Shown here: in pieces, positions 34,824-43,297 of the stretch
How the letters are laid out: each line of letters opens with the position of its first letter
Position numbering within the stretch: position 1 is the first letter of the stretch
From: Bacteroidota bacterium
GTDB taxonomy: Bacteria > Bacteroidota > Bacteroidia > Chitinophagales > Chitinophagaceae
DNA length: 45,176 bases
Assembly (NCBI GenBank): GCA_018267725.1
Contig: JAFDXY010000026.1
Coordinates: 1 to 45,176, forward strand
Direction of reading: 5' to 3'
Position numbers and translations under genes: made by a program
Notes under the pieces: generated by a model
Seen by the model: the letters and a program-made list of their open reading frames with translations, nothing else
Databases searched by the model: none
Told to the model about the DNA's origin: nothing

Positions 34824-35429
34824 ATGAAAATAGCGGTACTTGCAAATAAAGAACAACAAGAAGAATGGTTGGCAAAAGGCTATAACCCAAACGTAGAAAT
34901 AATTTGGAACGATGTTAATGCACAAGCCGATGCATATTTTGATTTATTGTTTGAAAGCAATGGAACAGCATTTAAAACCGTTTTAGATAAACCAATTTTT
35001 GTAAATGCAGTAATTACAACCTGCCAACAACTTCCTGATAATTATATAAGATTAAATGCATGGAATGGTTTTTTAAAAAGAAATATTATTGAAATTGCTT
35101 TAATCAAAAACGAAACCATTGTAAAACAAATAATGAATACTTTAGGATGGGAATATCAATTAACTGCAGATGAACCCGGATTTATTACAGCAAGAATAAT
35201 TGCTATGATAATTAATGAAGCCTATTTTGCTTTACAAGATAATGTAAGCACAAAAGAAGAAATTGATATTGCTATGAAGTTGGGAACTAATTATCCGTAC
35301 GGCCCTTTTGAATGGTGCAACAAAATTGGGTTGCCCAATATTTATTTATTATTGAAAACATTAAACCAAACAGATAGTCGTTATCAGCCTTCAGATAAGT
35401 TAATAGAAGAACTAAAATCTATTGTATAA
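34824..35429 (+). CDS. 3-hydroxyacyl-CoA dehydrogenase C-terminal domain protein without an NAD-binding fold
   Basis: The 201-residue protein keeps a 3HCDH C-terminal helical domain (about 110-195: EPGFITARIIAMIINEAYFAL, then DIAMKLGTNYPYGPFEWCNKIGL). Its N-terminal ~100 residues are too short for the full Rossmann domain and have no GxGxxG motif, only MKIAVLANKEQQEEWL. It cannot bind NAD in the usual way, so it is unlikely to be a conventional dehydrogenase. It may bind acyl-CoA or be a regulatory or structural relative. It lies 7 nt upstream of tsaB and probably shares its transcript. No truncation by frameshift is seen; the N-terminus is open and well formed. Confidence 0.78.
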   Translation: MKIAVLANKEQQEEWLAKGYNPNVEIIWNDVNAQADAYFDLLFESNGTAFKTVLDKPIFVNAVITTCQQLPDNYIRLNAWNGFLKRNIIEIALIKNETIVKQIMNTLGWEYQLTADEPGFITARIIAMIINEAYFALQDNVSTKEEIDIAMKLGTNYPYGPFEWCNKIGLPNIYLLLKTLNQTDSRYQPSDKLIEELKSIV

Positions 35430-35436
35430 ATAAAAC

Positions 35437-36126
35437 ATGCCTTTAATTTTAAATATAGATACAGCAACCGAATTTGCTTCTGTTTGTTTATCAAACAACA
35501 ATAATGTATTAATGCTTGTAAGCAATTCAGAGCAAAAAAATCATGCATCATTTTTACAACCTGCCATCAAACAAATATTCAATACAACTAATATATCCTT
35601 CAATCAATTAGATGCAATAGCCGTATCAAATGGTCCTGGAAGCTATACAGGTTTACGGGTTGGTTTATCTTCTGCCAAAGGTTTATGTTTTGCTTTAAAC
35701 AAGCCTTTAGTTTTACTAAATACATTAGAAATAATGGCAAACGGGGCTATTGAAGAGTATAAAAATCAAAATAAAAACATATCAAATACTTTTTTTTGCC
35801 CAATGATAGATGCCCGAAGAATGGACGTGTTTACTGCATTATATAATTCATCTTTACAAACAATTATACCGCCAAATGCAGTTACACTAAATCATTCATT
35901 TGCTCAAGCTCATATACAATCTAACACAATTGCGTTCTTTGGAAGTGGCAGCAGCAAAGGGGTTTCCGTAGTTTGTCATGCAAACGCAATATTTTCTACA
36001 TATCAACATACTGCTACAGCAATGGTTACATTAGCAAATAATAAATACAATAAAAAGTTGTTTGCAAATCTTGCTTATTGCGAGCCTTTTTATTTAAAAG
36101 AATTTTATACACCTGCAAAAACTTGA
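35437..36126 (+). CDS. tsaB: tRNA threonylcarbamoyladenosine biosynthesis protein TsaB
   Basis: TsaB is the non-catalytic ASKHA partner of TsaD in making t6A37 on tRNAs that read ANN codons. The 229-residue product begins LILNIDTATEFASVCLSN and has the diagnostic AVSNGPGSYTGLRVGLSSAKGLCFALNKPL block (about 62-92). MIDARRMDVFTALY follows. The length and motif order fit the bacterial TsaB. It starts 7 nt after the 3HCDH-C gene and is followed by a winged-helix regulator on the same strand. Confidence 0.95.
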   Translation: MPLILNIDTATEFASVCLSNNNNVLMLVSNSEQKNHASFLQPAIKQIFNTTNISFNQLDAIAVSNGPGSYTGLRVGLSSAKGLCFALNKPLVLLNTLEIMANGAIEEYKNQNKNISNTFFCPMIDARRMDVFTALYNSSLQTIIPPNAVTLNHSFAQAHIQSNTIAFFGSGSSKGVSVVCHANAIFSTYQHTATAMVTLANNKYNKKLFANLAYCEPFYLKEFYTPAKT

Positions 36127-36210
36127 ATTTGACAGAAAAAATATTTAAGTATTGACAGATTGTTCTTACCTTAGCCGCATACCTTTTTGTTAACCTCTCA
36201 ATTAGTAAAA

Positions 36211-36549
36211 ATGTCAAAAGAAAAAGAAACGGTTTTTGCTTTAACAAACGGCAGACCTTCTGTAAAGTTCGATTTACACAAAAGTAAAAAAGCTGCCTTA
36301 GCATTAAGAGCATTAAATCACAAACTTCGTCAGCAAATTTTAAAGTTCATTGACGAAAACAAAGAAACGATGGTAACACCCGTTTACAAAAAATTACGTA
36401 TCGAGCAATCGGTAGCTTCTCAGCACTTAGCAATTTTAAGACGTGCAGGTTTAGTTACTGCAACTCGTGATGGAAAATTTATTAAGTATAAAGTGAATTA
36501 CGAAAATTGCTCAGACTTAATAAAGTTTGTTGATAATTTAATTAAATAA
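36211..36549 (+). CDS. winged-helix (ArsR-like) transcriptional regulator
   Basis: From ATG 36211 this is 112 residues; an in-frame TTG at 36187 would extend it without support. The winged-helix part is LALRALNHKLRQQILKFIDENKETMVTPVYKKLRIEQSVASQHLAILRRAGLV, where QSVASQHLAILRRAGLV is the recognition helix plus turn, followed by the wing TATRDGKFIKYKV. No metal-binding CxC of the ArsR type is seen, so the sensed signal is unknown. The N-terminal FALTNGRPSVKF segment is conserved-looking but unassigned. It ends before a strong palindromic terminator. No obvious target operator was found. Confidence 0.87.
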   Translation: MSKEKETVFALTNGRPSVKFDLHKSKKAALALRALNHKLRQQILKFIDENKETMVTPVYKKLRIEQSVASQHLAILRRAGLVTATRDGKFIKYKVNYENCSDLIKFVDNLIK

Positions 36550-36570
36550 TTTCATACAAACAAAAAAGTA

Positions 36571-36600
36571 TAATAGCCCCACAAATTTGTGGGGTTATTT
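36571..36600. terminator. palindromic terminator after the winged-helix regulator
   Basis: CCCCACAAATTTGTGGGG (36577-36594) is a perfect palindrome, extended outward by an A/T-rich stem. It is followed by TTATTTGTTA and lies 21 nt after the regulator stop. Confidence 0.8.
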
Positions 36601-36651
36601 GTTACAATTAACTACAAAACATAAATTTATTTAAACATATAATTACTGTTT

Positions 36652-37452
36652 ATGAATTTTATTGAAACACTTATTATTGCAATTGTTGAAGGCTTAACAG
36701 AATTTTTGCCCGTAAGCTCTACTGGCCACATGATTATCACCAGCTCAATTATGGGAATAGAAAAAGATGCTTTTGTAAAACTGTTTGAAATAGCAATACA
36801 ACTTGGAGCCATTCTTTCTGTTGTTGTTTTATATTGGAAAAAGTTTTTTGATTTTGCAAAATGGCAATTTTATTTAAAACTAATAGTTGCTGTTATTCCT
36901 GCATTGGTATTAGGAAAATTATTAGCAGATAAAATAGATGCTTTATTAGAAAGCCCAATAACTGTTGCTATTAGTTTAATTGCAGGCGGTATTGTTTTAT
37001 TATTTATTGATAAACTTTTTACAAAATCAACAATTAAAGAAGAAAAAGATATTACGTATGTAAAAGGTTTTATAATTGGTATATGGCAATGTTTAGCAAT
37101 GGTGCCCGGCATAAGCAGAAGTGCTGCAAGTATTATTGGAGGCATGCAACAAAAATTAAATAGAAAAGTTGCAGCAGAATTTTCTTTCTTTTTAGCCGTG
37201 CCAACTATGGCGGCAGCTACTGGTTATAAACTTTTAAAAACTTATAAAGAAACACCCGAAATAATTAAAGATAAACACAACTTAATGTTATTAGGTGTTG
37301 GTAATCTTGTAGCATTTATTGTTGCAATGTTAGCTGTTAAATTTTTTATTGGTTATTTACAAAAACATGGTTTCAAAATTTTTGGTTGGTACAGAATTGT
37401 TGTTGGTGTAATTGTGTTAGTGCTTATTTATAAAGGCGTTATTATAAAATAA
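36652..37452 (+). CDS. uppP: undecaprenyl-diphosphatase UppP (BacA)
   Basis: UppP dephosphorylates undecaprenyl diphosphate to recycle the lipid carrier for peptidoglycan and glycan synthesis, and confers low-level bacitracin resistance. The 266-residue integral membrane protein has the two signature regions: [18 protein letters not shown] (about 11-28) and [17 protein letters not shown] (about 147-163), which contains the essential Ser and Arg. Eight or so hydrophobic helices are visible. The length is typical. It has its own upstream spacer after a terminator. Confidence 0.96.
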   Translation: MNFIETLIIAIVEGLTEFLPVSSTGHMIITSSIMGIEKDAFVKLFEIAIQLGAILSVVVLYWKKFFDFAKWQFYLKLIVAVIPALVLGKLLADKIDALLESPITVAISLIAGGIVLLFIDKLFTKSTIKEEKDITYVKGFIIGIWQCLAMVPGISRSAASIIGGMQQKLNRKVAAEFSFFLAVPTMAAATGYKLLKTYKETPEIIKDKHNLMLLGVGNLVAFIVAMLAVKFFIGYLQKHGFKIFGWYRIVVGVIVLVLIYKGVIIK

Positions 37453-37519
37453 TCGTAAGGGAGTATTGAAAATAAAAATGTAATAAGTTATTTTTATTTT
37501 TCACTAAACCTAAAACTAT

Positions 37520-37948
37520 ATGAAAAAATTACAACTAATTGTTGCTTCTATTTTAATATTATTTATTACGGCATGTACTTCCTCTTACGGTAAAAAAATT
37601 AAAATAAATGATACACTTGAAATATATGCAAAAGGAGATAGTGTTACAGATGCCGATGCAAAAAAATTAGGAGAGTATTTAGCCAATCTTTGGAAAGATT
37701 CTAAAAATCAAAAATCACTTCAACTTTTAAAAACAAACGGAGTTTATGAAGTTAAAATGGTTATTGATGTTACAAAATTAAAAGCAGATTCTTCTCTTGA
37801 ATTTGGTTTTATGGTAATACAAAGCATGCTTGAACACGATGTTTTTCCGGGCAGTAAAGTAAAATTTACCATAACAGATGATGTGTTTAAACCTATAAAA
37901 AGTTTTCAAGGAGATTCGGGAGATACTTCATCATCCAGTAAAAGCTAA
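37520..37948 (+). CDS. predicted lipoprotein of unknown function (142 aa)
   Basis: A signal peptide ends in the lipobox FITAC, with Cys19 as the lipidation site. The mature part is about 124 residues with a short alpha/beta pattern (SVTDADAKKLGEYLANLWK, LQLLKTNGVYEVKMVID, GFMVIQSML) and a serine-rich tail (SSSSKS). No known family is recognised. Starts 67 nt after uppP and ends at a strong terminator. The lipobox and uninterrupted coding pattern support a real gene. Confidence 0.78.
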   Translation: MKKLQLIVASILILFITACTSSYGKKIKINDTLEIYAKGDSVTDADAKKLGEYLANLWKDSKNQKSLQLLKTNGVYEVKMVIDVTKLKADSSLEFGFMVIQSMLEHDVFPGSKVKFTITDDVFKPIKSFQGDSGDTSSSSKS

Positions 37949-37956
37949 TTTTTATC

Positions 37957-37989
37957 AAAAAAAGCACCACATTTGTTGGTGCTTTTTTT
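37957..37989 (+). terminator. rho-independent terminator after the lipoprotein gene
   Basis: GCACCA pairs with TGGTGC around a 7-nt loop, flanked by an A7 run on the left and T7 on the right, so the helix can extend. It lies 8 nt past the stop, and could act in both directions. Confidence 0.88.
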
Positions 37990-38007
37990 ATAACAAAAAA
38001 TTTCCCA

Positions 38008-39318
38008 ATGCAAACTGCTTCAAAAAAAGTAATTAACGGGTGGGCAATGTACGATTGGGCAAACAGTGCCTACAATCTTGTTATTACTTCTACCATATTT
38101 CCTGCGTATTACGATGCTATTACAACTACTAAAACTGCAAGTAATGTACTTAGTCATAAAGTATTTTTTTTAGGAACTGAATTTGAAAGTGCTGCATTGT
38201 ATAATTATGCTATTGCATTTGCTTACTTAATCATTGCATTAATATCTCCTATTTTATCTTCTATTGCAGATTATAAAGGAAATAAAAAAATGTTTATGCA
38301 ATTTTTTTGTTATTTGGGTGGAATAGCTTGTTGCACACTTTTTAAATTTGATAGCAGTACACTTTCTTTAGGAATTATTTGTTGCATTTTAGCAGCCATA
38401 GGTTATTGCGGAAGTTTGGTTTTTTATAACTCTTACCTTCCTGAAATTGCAGCCGAAGCAGATCAAGATAAAGTGAGTGCCAAAGGTTTTGCTTATGGTT
38501 ATATTGGCAGTGTATTGTTACAAATAATTTGTTTTGTATTTGTATTAAAACCTAATTGGTTTGGAATAAAAAGTGAAAGTTTTGCACCGCGTTTATCTTT
38601 CTTATTAGTAGGTTTATGGTGGATTGGTTTTTCGCAAATAACATTTGCAACCTTGCCTAAAAGCACCATCAACACACAAAAAAATCCTAACAATATTCTT
38701 ACCAACGGGTTTCTTGAATTAAAAAAAGTTTGGAACCAAGCAACACAACTTCCTGTTTTAAAAAGATTTTTATTAGCTTTTTTTTGTTACAGTATGGGTG
38801 TGCAAACCGTAATGTTAGCAGCTACTTTATTTGGCAGCCAAGTATTGCAATTAGAAACAAGTAGTTTAATAATGTGTATTTTAATTATACAATTAGTAGC
38901 TATTGCAGGTGCTTATATTATGGCAAAACTTTCAGAAAAATTTGGGAACATAAAAGTTCTAATGTTTGTAGTATTAATATGGATATTGGTTTGTATGGCA
39001 GCCTATTTTGTAACTACAGCCATTCAATTTTATATTGTTGCTGCAATTGTAGGTTTGGTAATGGGTGGCATTCAATCTTTAAGCCGTTCTACTTACGCTA
39101 AAATAATGCCTCCAACAAAAGATACTGCTTCGTTTTTTAGTTTTTATGATGTTACCGAAAAAATAGCCATTGTAATTGGCATGTTTAGTTTTGGTTTTAT
39201 TCATCAGCTAACAGGTAACATGCGTAATGCCATTATTGTATTAATTATATTTTTTGTAATTGGCTTAATTTGCCTTTTACTTACATTAAAGAAACAAACG
39301 AAATTAAAAATTGTATGA
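38008..39318 (+). CDS. UMF1-family MFS transporter (Atg22-like)
   Basis: The 436-residue protein has 12 hydrophobic segments and the N-terminal WAMYDWANSAYNLVI typical of the UMF1/Atg22-like MFS group. PILSSIADYKGNKKMFM is the loop 2-3 motif, SLVFYNSYLPEIA is the conserved helix-4 region, and GGIQSLSRSTYAKIMPP is a late conserved block. In eukaryotes relatives export amino acids from the vacuole; bacterial substrates are not established. Its stop TGA overlaps the start of the next gene in an ATGA arrangement, so the two are coupled. Confidence 0.88.
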   Translation: MQTASKKVINGWAMYDWANSAYNLVITSTIFPAYYDAITTTKTASNVLSHKVFFLGTEFESAALYNYAIAFAYLIIALISPILSSIADYKGNKKMFMQFFCYLGGIACCTLFKFDSSTLSLGIICCILAAIGYCGSLVFYNSYLPEIAAEADQDKVSAKGFAYGYIGSVLLQIICFVFVLKPNWFGIKSESFAPRLSFLLVGLWWIGFSQITFATLPKSTINTQKNPNNILTNGFLELKKVWNQATQLPVLKRFLLAFFCYSMGVQTVMLAATLFGSQVLQLETSSLIMCILIIQLVAIAGAYIMAKLSEKFGNIKVLMFVVLIWILVCMAAYFVTTAIQFYIVAAIVGLVMGGIQSLSRSTYAKIMPPTKDTASFFSFYDVTEKIAIVIGMFSFGFIHQLTGNMRNAIIVLIIFFVIGLICLLLTLKKQTKLKIV

Positions 39319-40196
39319 AACTTTATTCAATAGAAACAGGTTATTTTAAATTAGATGGTGGAGCTATGTATGGTGTTGTTCCTAAAAGTATTTGGAATAA
39401 ACTAAACCCTGCCGATGAAAATAATATGTGCAATTGGGCAATGCGTAGTATGCTTGTTGAAGATGGCAATAAATTAATTTTAATTGATACAGGAATTGGC
39501 AATAAACAAAGCGATAAATTTTTTAGTCATTATTATTTGCATGGAGAAAACAATTTAGAATCATCTTTAAAAAAATATGGATTTTGTAAAGATGATATAA
39601 CCGATGTAATACACACCCACCTTCATTTTGATCATTGTGGCGGAGCAATAGAAAAAATAAATGAGCAATTAGTTCCAGCATTTAAAAATGCAAATTTTTG
39701 GAGTAATGAATTGCATTGGCAAACAGCAACAAAACCTAATGCCAGAGAAAAAGCATCTTTTTTAAAAGAAAATATTTTGCCCATGCAAGAAAGTGGGCAA
39801 TTAAAAATGATTGATAGTAGCAAAGTTTCAGTAAATCTTAATTTAATAAATTCATTACACACAGAGCAAACTTCTATACTTCCCGAAATATCAGTGTTAT
39901 TTGTAAATGGTCATACATTAGGTATGATGTTGCCCGTAATACAATATAAAAATAAAACTGTTGTGTATGCAGCAGATTTATTGCCAAGTGTTGGGCACTT
40001 ACCTATACCTTATGTAATGGCTTACGATATGTTTCCGTTTACAAGTTTGCAAGAAAAAGAAATTTTTATAAAAGAAGCTTTAGCAAAAGATTACATTTTA
40101 TTTTTTGAACATGACCCAATAAATGAATGTTGCACTTTACAAGAAACAGAAAGAGGAATAAGGCAAAAAGATTGTTTTAAATTAAGTGAAATATAA
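39315..40196 (+). CDS. MBL-fold metallo-hydrolase
   Basis: From ATG 39315 (4-nt overlap with the MFS stop) it has 293 residues; an earlier in-frame reading would lie inside the MFS gene. The metallo-beta-lactamase fold is marked by LIDTGIGNKQ, the zinc motif HTHLHFDHCGG (HxHxDH, about 99-109), a later VNGHTLGMMLP His, YAADLLP with its Asp, and a final FFEHD His. The layout resembles lactonase and quorum-quenching-type MBL proteins, but substrate is not determinable. No signal peptide is present. Its end is 7 nt from the convergent DUF3108 gene. Confidence 0.9.
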   Translation: MKLYSIETGYFKLDGGAMYGVVPKSIWNKLNPADENNMCNWAMRSMLVEDGNKLILIDTGIGNKQSDKFFSHYYLHGENNLESSLKKYGFCKDDITDVIHTHLHFDHCGGAIEKINEQLVPAFKNANFWSNELHWQTATKPNAREKASFLKENILPMQESGQLKMIDSSKVSVNLNLINSLHTEQTSILPEISVLFVNGHTLGMMLPVIQYKNKTVVYAADLLPSVGHLPIPYVMAYDMFPFTSLQEKEIFIKEALAKDYILFFEHDPINECCTLQETERGIRQKDCFKLSEI

Positions 40197-40203
40197 TAGC
40201 CTG

Positions 40204-40998
40204 TTACATTCTAAAACTTTGCATAGAAGTTAAAGGATGACGTAAATTTTTGTATTGCATCATATCAACTTTTATGCTGCCAACGCTAATAGGGCTTTCT
40301 ATTCTTAACGGAATATGGTTAGCATCATCACTAACCCAAACAGTCATTTTCTCGCCGCCTTCAAAAATGGTTCCTTTAATTAAAAGCGGTTTAAACTTTA
40401 TAGCTTTAAATTTTCCGTATTTTGTTTTTACAGTTTCTTTTCCTAAATACTTTACATATAAATGATATATTTCATTATCTAAAAACATATCAAACGGAAT
40501 TTTATCATCTACTTTATACTTATTAAAATCTATATTTCTTGCATAGTAAATAGCACTTAATACATCTTGCACACAAGTAGGAACAGTATATACACCTTTG
40601 GTTGTAATTGCTGTACTGTTTTGTTTATTAAACGTAACGTTTTCATAAGTTTTATAACCACCTTCATCTACATTTCGTATAAACTTATAAGGTTGTAAAG
40701 TAGCTGTATCAATGTAGGTTTCGTATTTGTCGCGTACTTTAAAAATCCAGTCGTAGCTTGGGTTTGAGAAGCCTGTGCCTGTTACATGATAAACATGTTT
40801 GCCATTATAATTTTCTAAACTTGTATTAAAAGTTGCGGTGCCTGCATTAATGTATACACCAATTACCGAATAAAATACTACATAGGTAAGGTTCTCTCCT
40901 TCATGAAAAGCAAAATTTTTTACTCCGCAAAAATCATCTCCTGCTTTTAAAGGAAAAGAAATAATAGCCAACAATAAACCGGTTATAATTTTTTTCAT
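40204..40998 (-). CDS. DUF3108 domain secreted protein
   Basis: The 264-residue protein has a signal peptide (MKKIITGLLLAIISFPLKAG) and a beta-rich body with the DUF3108 pattern: FHEGENLTYVVFYSVIG, VTGTGFSNPSYDWIFKVRDKYETYI, and MTVWVSDDANHIPLRIESPISVGS near the C-terminus. It is predicted periplasmic. DUF3108 proteins resemble LolA/LolB-type lipid- or lipoprotein-binding folds, but no function is proven here. It is translationally coupled to the upstream membrane protein gene by a TAATG overlap, which suggests joint action. Confidence 0.85.
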   Translation of the reverse strand: MKKIITGLLLAIISFPLKAGDDFCGVKNFAFHEGENLTYVVFYSVIGVYINAGTATFNTSLENYNGKHVYHVTGTGFSNPSYDWIFKVRDKYETYIDTATLQPYKFIRNVDEGGYKTYENVTFNKQNSTAITTKGVYTVPTCVQDVLSAIYYARNIDFNKYKVDDKIPFDMFLDNEIYHLYVKYLGKETVKTKYGKFKAIKFKPLLIKGTIFEGGEKMTVWVSDDANHIPLRIESPISVGSIKVDMMQYKNLRHPLTSMQSFRM

Positions 40999-42029
40999 TA
41001 CCTATTCTTAAAAATTCTTACACTTAAAATTAATAAAGCACCAATAACGGCTGGTAACATTCTATTAATTATCCATATACCAACTGTTGTAAAAATAATG
41101 CCAATTAAATTATTACTAAGTAATCCAAATAATTGTACACCAATTTCTCCACGTAAACCTAACTCTGCCATTGCAATACTTGGTATTACTGCTAACACCA
41201 AAAATTTTACACAAACCAACCATAAAAAACTAATAGCACTTCCATTAACACTAAATATGTTTAACAATAATAAATATTGTATTACAAATACAACGTATCT
41301 AATAAAAGAAAGCAACAAAATTTTTGTTAATTGTTTGCTGTGTAATTCTTCTATTTTTTGAATAAGATAAATGTACTTAGAAACAAATGGAATTTTTTCT
41401 ACCACTTTTATACACCATGCTAATGCATAATATAAAAGCAGTAATACTATGGTTACTGCAATTAAAATTACCGTTAAACCTTGTAACCAAAACAAAGAAA
41501 GTCCGTGCAGTTTTATTGAAGCAGCATCAAGCATAAACCACCGCATATAAAACAAACCTACAATGCCCATTACAAAAGTTACAATTAACTGGCTTAGGCT
41601 TCCTACCATTGTTAATGATATGGAACGAAGGCGATTGCCTTCATCTAAAAAAAACATTCTACCAAAATATTCGCCTACATTATTTACGGTATTAAAAGCA
41701 AATGCCTGCCCCGCAAAAATGGCTTTAAATGCTTTACCAAAACTTACCATTTGTATATTACGCATTAAATACTGCCATTTAACAGCTTCTAAACCCCAAT
41801 TAATAAACATTAATAATACAACCAACAATAACAACATCCATTGTTTTAATTGAAATGAATGTATTATTGTTTGCCAAGTATGATGTAAATTTTGTTGTTG
41901 TTGAATTTGGTGATAAATAGAAAAAGAAAGCCAAATAAATAAAACAGGGCCTAAAAAATAATTAATAAATATTTTTAAACGTTTATTCAGGAAAAAGATA
42001 TTTGTTATTGCAAAGAACGGCTTAAACAA
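40998..42029 (-). CDS. lysylphosphatidylglycerol synthase TM region / UPF0104-like membrane protein
   Basis: The 343-residue integral membrane protein has about eight hydrophobic helices in the LPG_synthase_TM pattern: INWGLEAVKWQYLMRNI (about 83-99), KAIFAGQAFAFNTVNNVGEYFGRMFFL (the conserved polar loop) and SIAMAELGLRGEIGVQLFGLL near the C-terminus. Such proteins act as lipid flippases or as glycolipid membrane components; no synthase domain is fused here. The start is uncertain: TTG at 42029 opens the frame, but NKRLKIFINYFLGP is the typical N-terminus and is preceded by CTG at 41990, with a TATCTTTT box just upstream. It is coupled to the DUF3108 gene by a TAATG overlap. Confidence 0.82.
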   Translation of the reverse strand: MFKPFFAITNIFFLNKRLKIFINYFLGPVLFIWLSFSIYHQIQQQQNLHHTWQTIIHSFQLKQWMLLLLVVLLMFINWGLEAVKWQYLMRNIQMVSFGKAFKAIFAGQAFAFNTVNNVGEYFGRMFFLDEGNRLRSISLTMVGSLSQLIVTFVMGIVGLFYMRWFMLDAASIKLHGLSLFWLQGLTVILIAVTIVLLLLYYALAWCIKVVEKIPFVSKYIYLIQKIEELHSKQLTKILLLSFIRYVVFVIQYLLLLNIFSVNGSAISFLWLVCVKFLVLAVIPSIAMAELGLRGEIGVQLFGLLSNNLIGIIFTTVGIWIINRMLPAVIGALLILSVRIFKNR

Positions 42030-42073
42030 TCATATAAAAAACTACCATAATAATTCCTTATTTTGAATATTGA

Positions 42074-42628
42074 ATGAAACCAAAAATTATTTTAGGAATA
42101 GATCCGGGCACTCAATTAATGGGTTACGCTTTGCTAAAAATACAAGGCAACACATTACAAGTTTTATTAATGGATGTTTTAAAACTTACTGCACATAAAG
42201 ATGTGTATGAAAGGCTCGAAAAAATTCATACAAAAGTTTGTGAATTAATTAAATTATATCAGCCCAACACCTTTGCTATTGAAGCTCCTTTTTTTGGAAA
42301 GAATGTTCAAAGCATGTTAAAGTTAGGCAGAGCACAAGGTGTGGCCATTGCCGCTGCCATGCAGGCTGGTATTGATGTTACAGAATATTCACCCAAAAAA
42401 ATAAAACAATCTATTACTGGAAATGGAAATGCAGATAAAGAACAAGTTTGGAAAATGTTACAACAAATTTTATTAATTGAAGAAAAGCCACAATATTTTG
42501 ATGCTACCGATGCGTTGGCTGTTGCATTATGCCATCATTATCAATCATCTTCTCCGTTAGCAAAATTGGGAAAAGGTTTTAAAGGTTGGGATGATTTTAT
42601 AAAGAAAAACCCTAATAGAATAAAGTAA
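42074..42628 (+). CDS. ruvC: crossover junction endodeoxyribonuclease RuvC
   Basis: RuvC resolves Holliday junctions together with RuvAB in recombination repair. The 184-residue product has the RNase H-like fold with the expected acidic residues: Asp10 in ILGIDPGTQLMGYA, Glu70 in FAIEAPFFGKN, and the Asp pair in FDATDALAVALCHH (about 143 and 146). The C-terminal basic tail (KGFKGWDDFIKKNPNRIK) is slightly longer than in E. coli. It is flanked by a divergent membrane protein gene and a convergent HIT gene (2 nt apart). ruvA and ruvB are not in the window. Confidence 0.96.
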   Translation: MKPKIILGIDPGTQLMGYALLKIQGNTLQVLLMDVLKLTAHKDVYERLEKIHTKVCELIKLYQPNTFAIEAPFFGKNVQSMLKLGRAQGVAIAAAMQAGIDVTEYSPKKIKQSITGNGNADKEQVWKMLQQILLIEEKPQYFDATDALAVALCHHYQSSSPLAKLGKGFKGWDDFIKKNPNRIK

Positions 42629-42630
42629 AA

Positions 42631-43020
42631 CTACAAAAGACTTACAATTTTTTCTTGCACTGTTTTTAATGCTTCATCACTTGCTTTTTTCTTTCCCGGA
42701 AATAAATTCATATCATGCATATTGTTCATTGGAAGTAAATGAATATGTGCATGCGGAACTTCAAAACCAACAGTTATAATATTTACTCTATCTGTATTAA
42801 AAGCGTTTTGAATGGCTCTGGCAACAGGTTTGGCAAAAACCAAAATATCTTTTAAATAAGTTTCGGGTAAATCAAACAAACGGTCTGTTTCAACTTTTGG
42901 TATAACCAAAGTATGCCCGGGCATAGCAGGGAAAATATCTAAGAATGCCAAAAATTTTTCATTCTCTGCAATTTTATAACAAGGTATTTCGCCCACAATA
43001 ATTTTTGAAAACAGCGTCAT
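42631..43020 (-). CDS. HIT family protein
   Basis: The 129-residue protein is a single histidine triad domain: MTLFSKIIVGEIPCYKI at the N-terminus, FLDIFPAMPGHTLVIPK in the middle, and the catalytic motif VPHAHIHLLP (H-x-H-x-H, about 93-102). HIT enzymes hydrolyse nucleoside phosphoramidates or dinucleoside polyphosphates; subfamily is not resolved, but the size and order fit the Hint type. It ends 2 nt from the convergent ruvC stop. Confidence 0.94.
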   Translation of the reverse strand: MTLFSKIIVGEIPCYKIAENEKFLAFLDIFPAMPGHTLVIPKVETDRLFDLPETYLKDILVFAKPVARAIQNAFNTDRVNIITVGFEVPHAHIHLLPMNNMHDMNLFPGKKKASDEALKTVQEKIVSLL

Positions 43021-43084
43021 ACTTTACAATTTTTGTTCTTGCAAAATAATTATAATAATTATACGTTTTATAATAAACTTTGCT

Positions 43085-43240
43085 ATGAGTACAAGTTTAA
43101 AATCATTTAAAATTGTTTTGTATTGCATTGGCGTTGTTTATTTATTAATGATGCTTACTTCTTGTAATAGAATTTTTTATCCTAACGGAAGAGTTGGGTT
43201 GAAAGAAATGCGTCAAATACAATGCCCCGGGCGTATATAG
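43085..43240 (+). CDS. small predicted lipoprotein (51 aa)
   Basis: ATG at 43085 opens a 51-residue frame to TAG at 43238-43240. Its first 26 residues form a hydrophobic signal ending in the lipobox LMMLTSC (Cys27). A short mature tail of 25 residues follows, NRIFYPNGRVGLKEMRQI then QCPGRI. The tail's second Cys in CPGRI and its spacing look purposeful. I recall similar short lipoproteins ending in CPGRI in other Bacteroidota, which I cannot verify here. No function is assigned. Too short for most gene callers but has a start, lipobox and stop. Confidence 0.6.
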   Translation: MSTSLKSFKIVLYCIGVVYLLMMLTSCNRIFYPNGRVGLKEMRQIQCPGRI

Positions 43241-43250
43241 TAGTTTATAA

Positions 43251-43280
43251 AATAAAAAAGCCCCGCAATATTGCGAGGCT
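43251..43280 (-). terminator. terminator of the XRE regulator gene
   Basis: On the minus strand AGCCTCGCAATATTGCGGGGCT forms a 9-bp stem with one C-A mismatch and is followed by TTTTTTATTTT. It lies 18 nt beyond the XRE stop. On the plus strand there is no T-tract, so it mainly serves the minus-strand gene. Confidence 0.8.
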
Positions 43281-43297
43281 GATATGATTACATTTTT

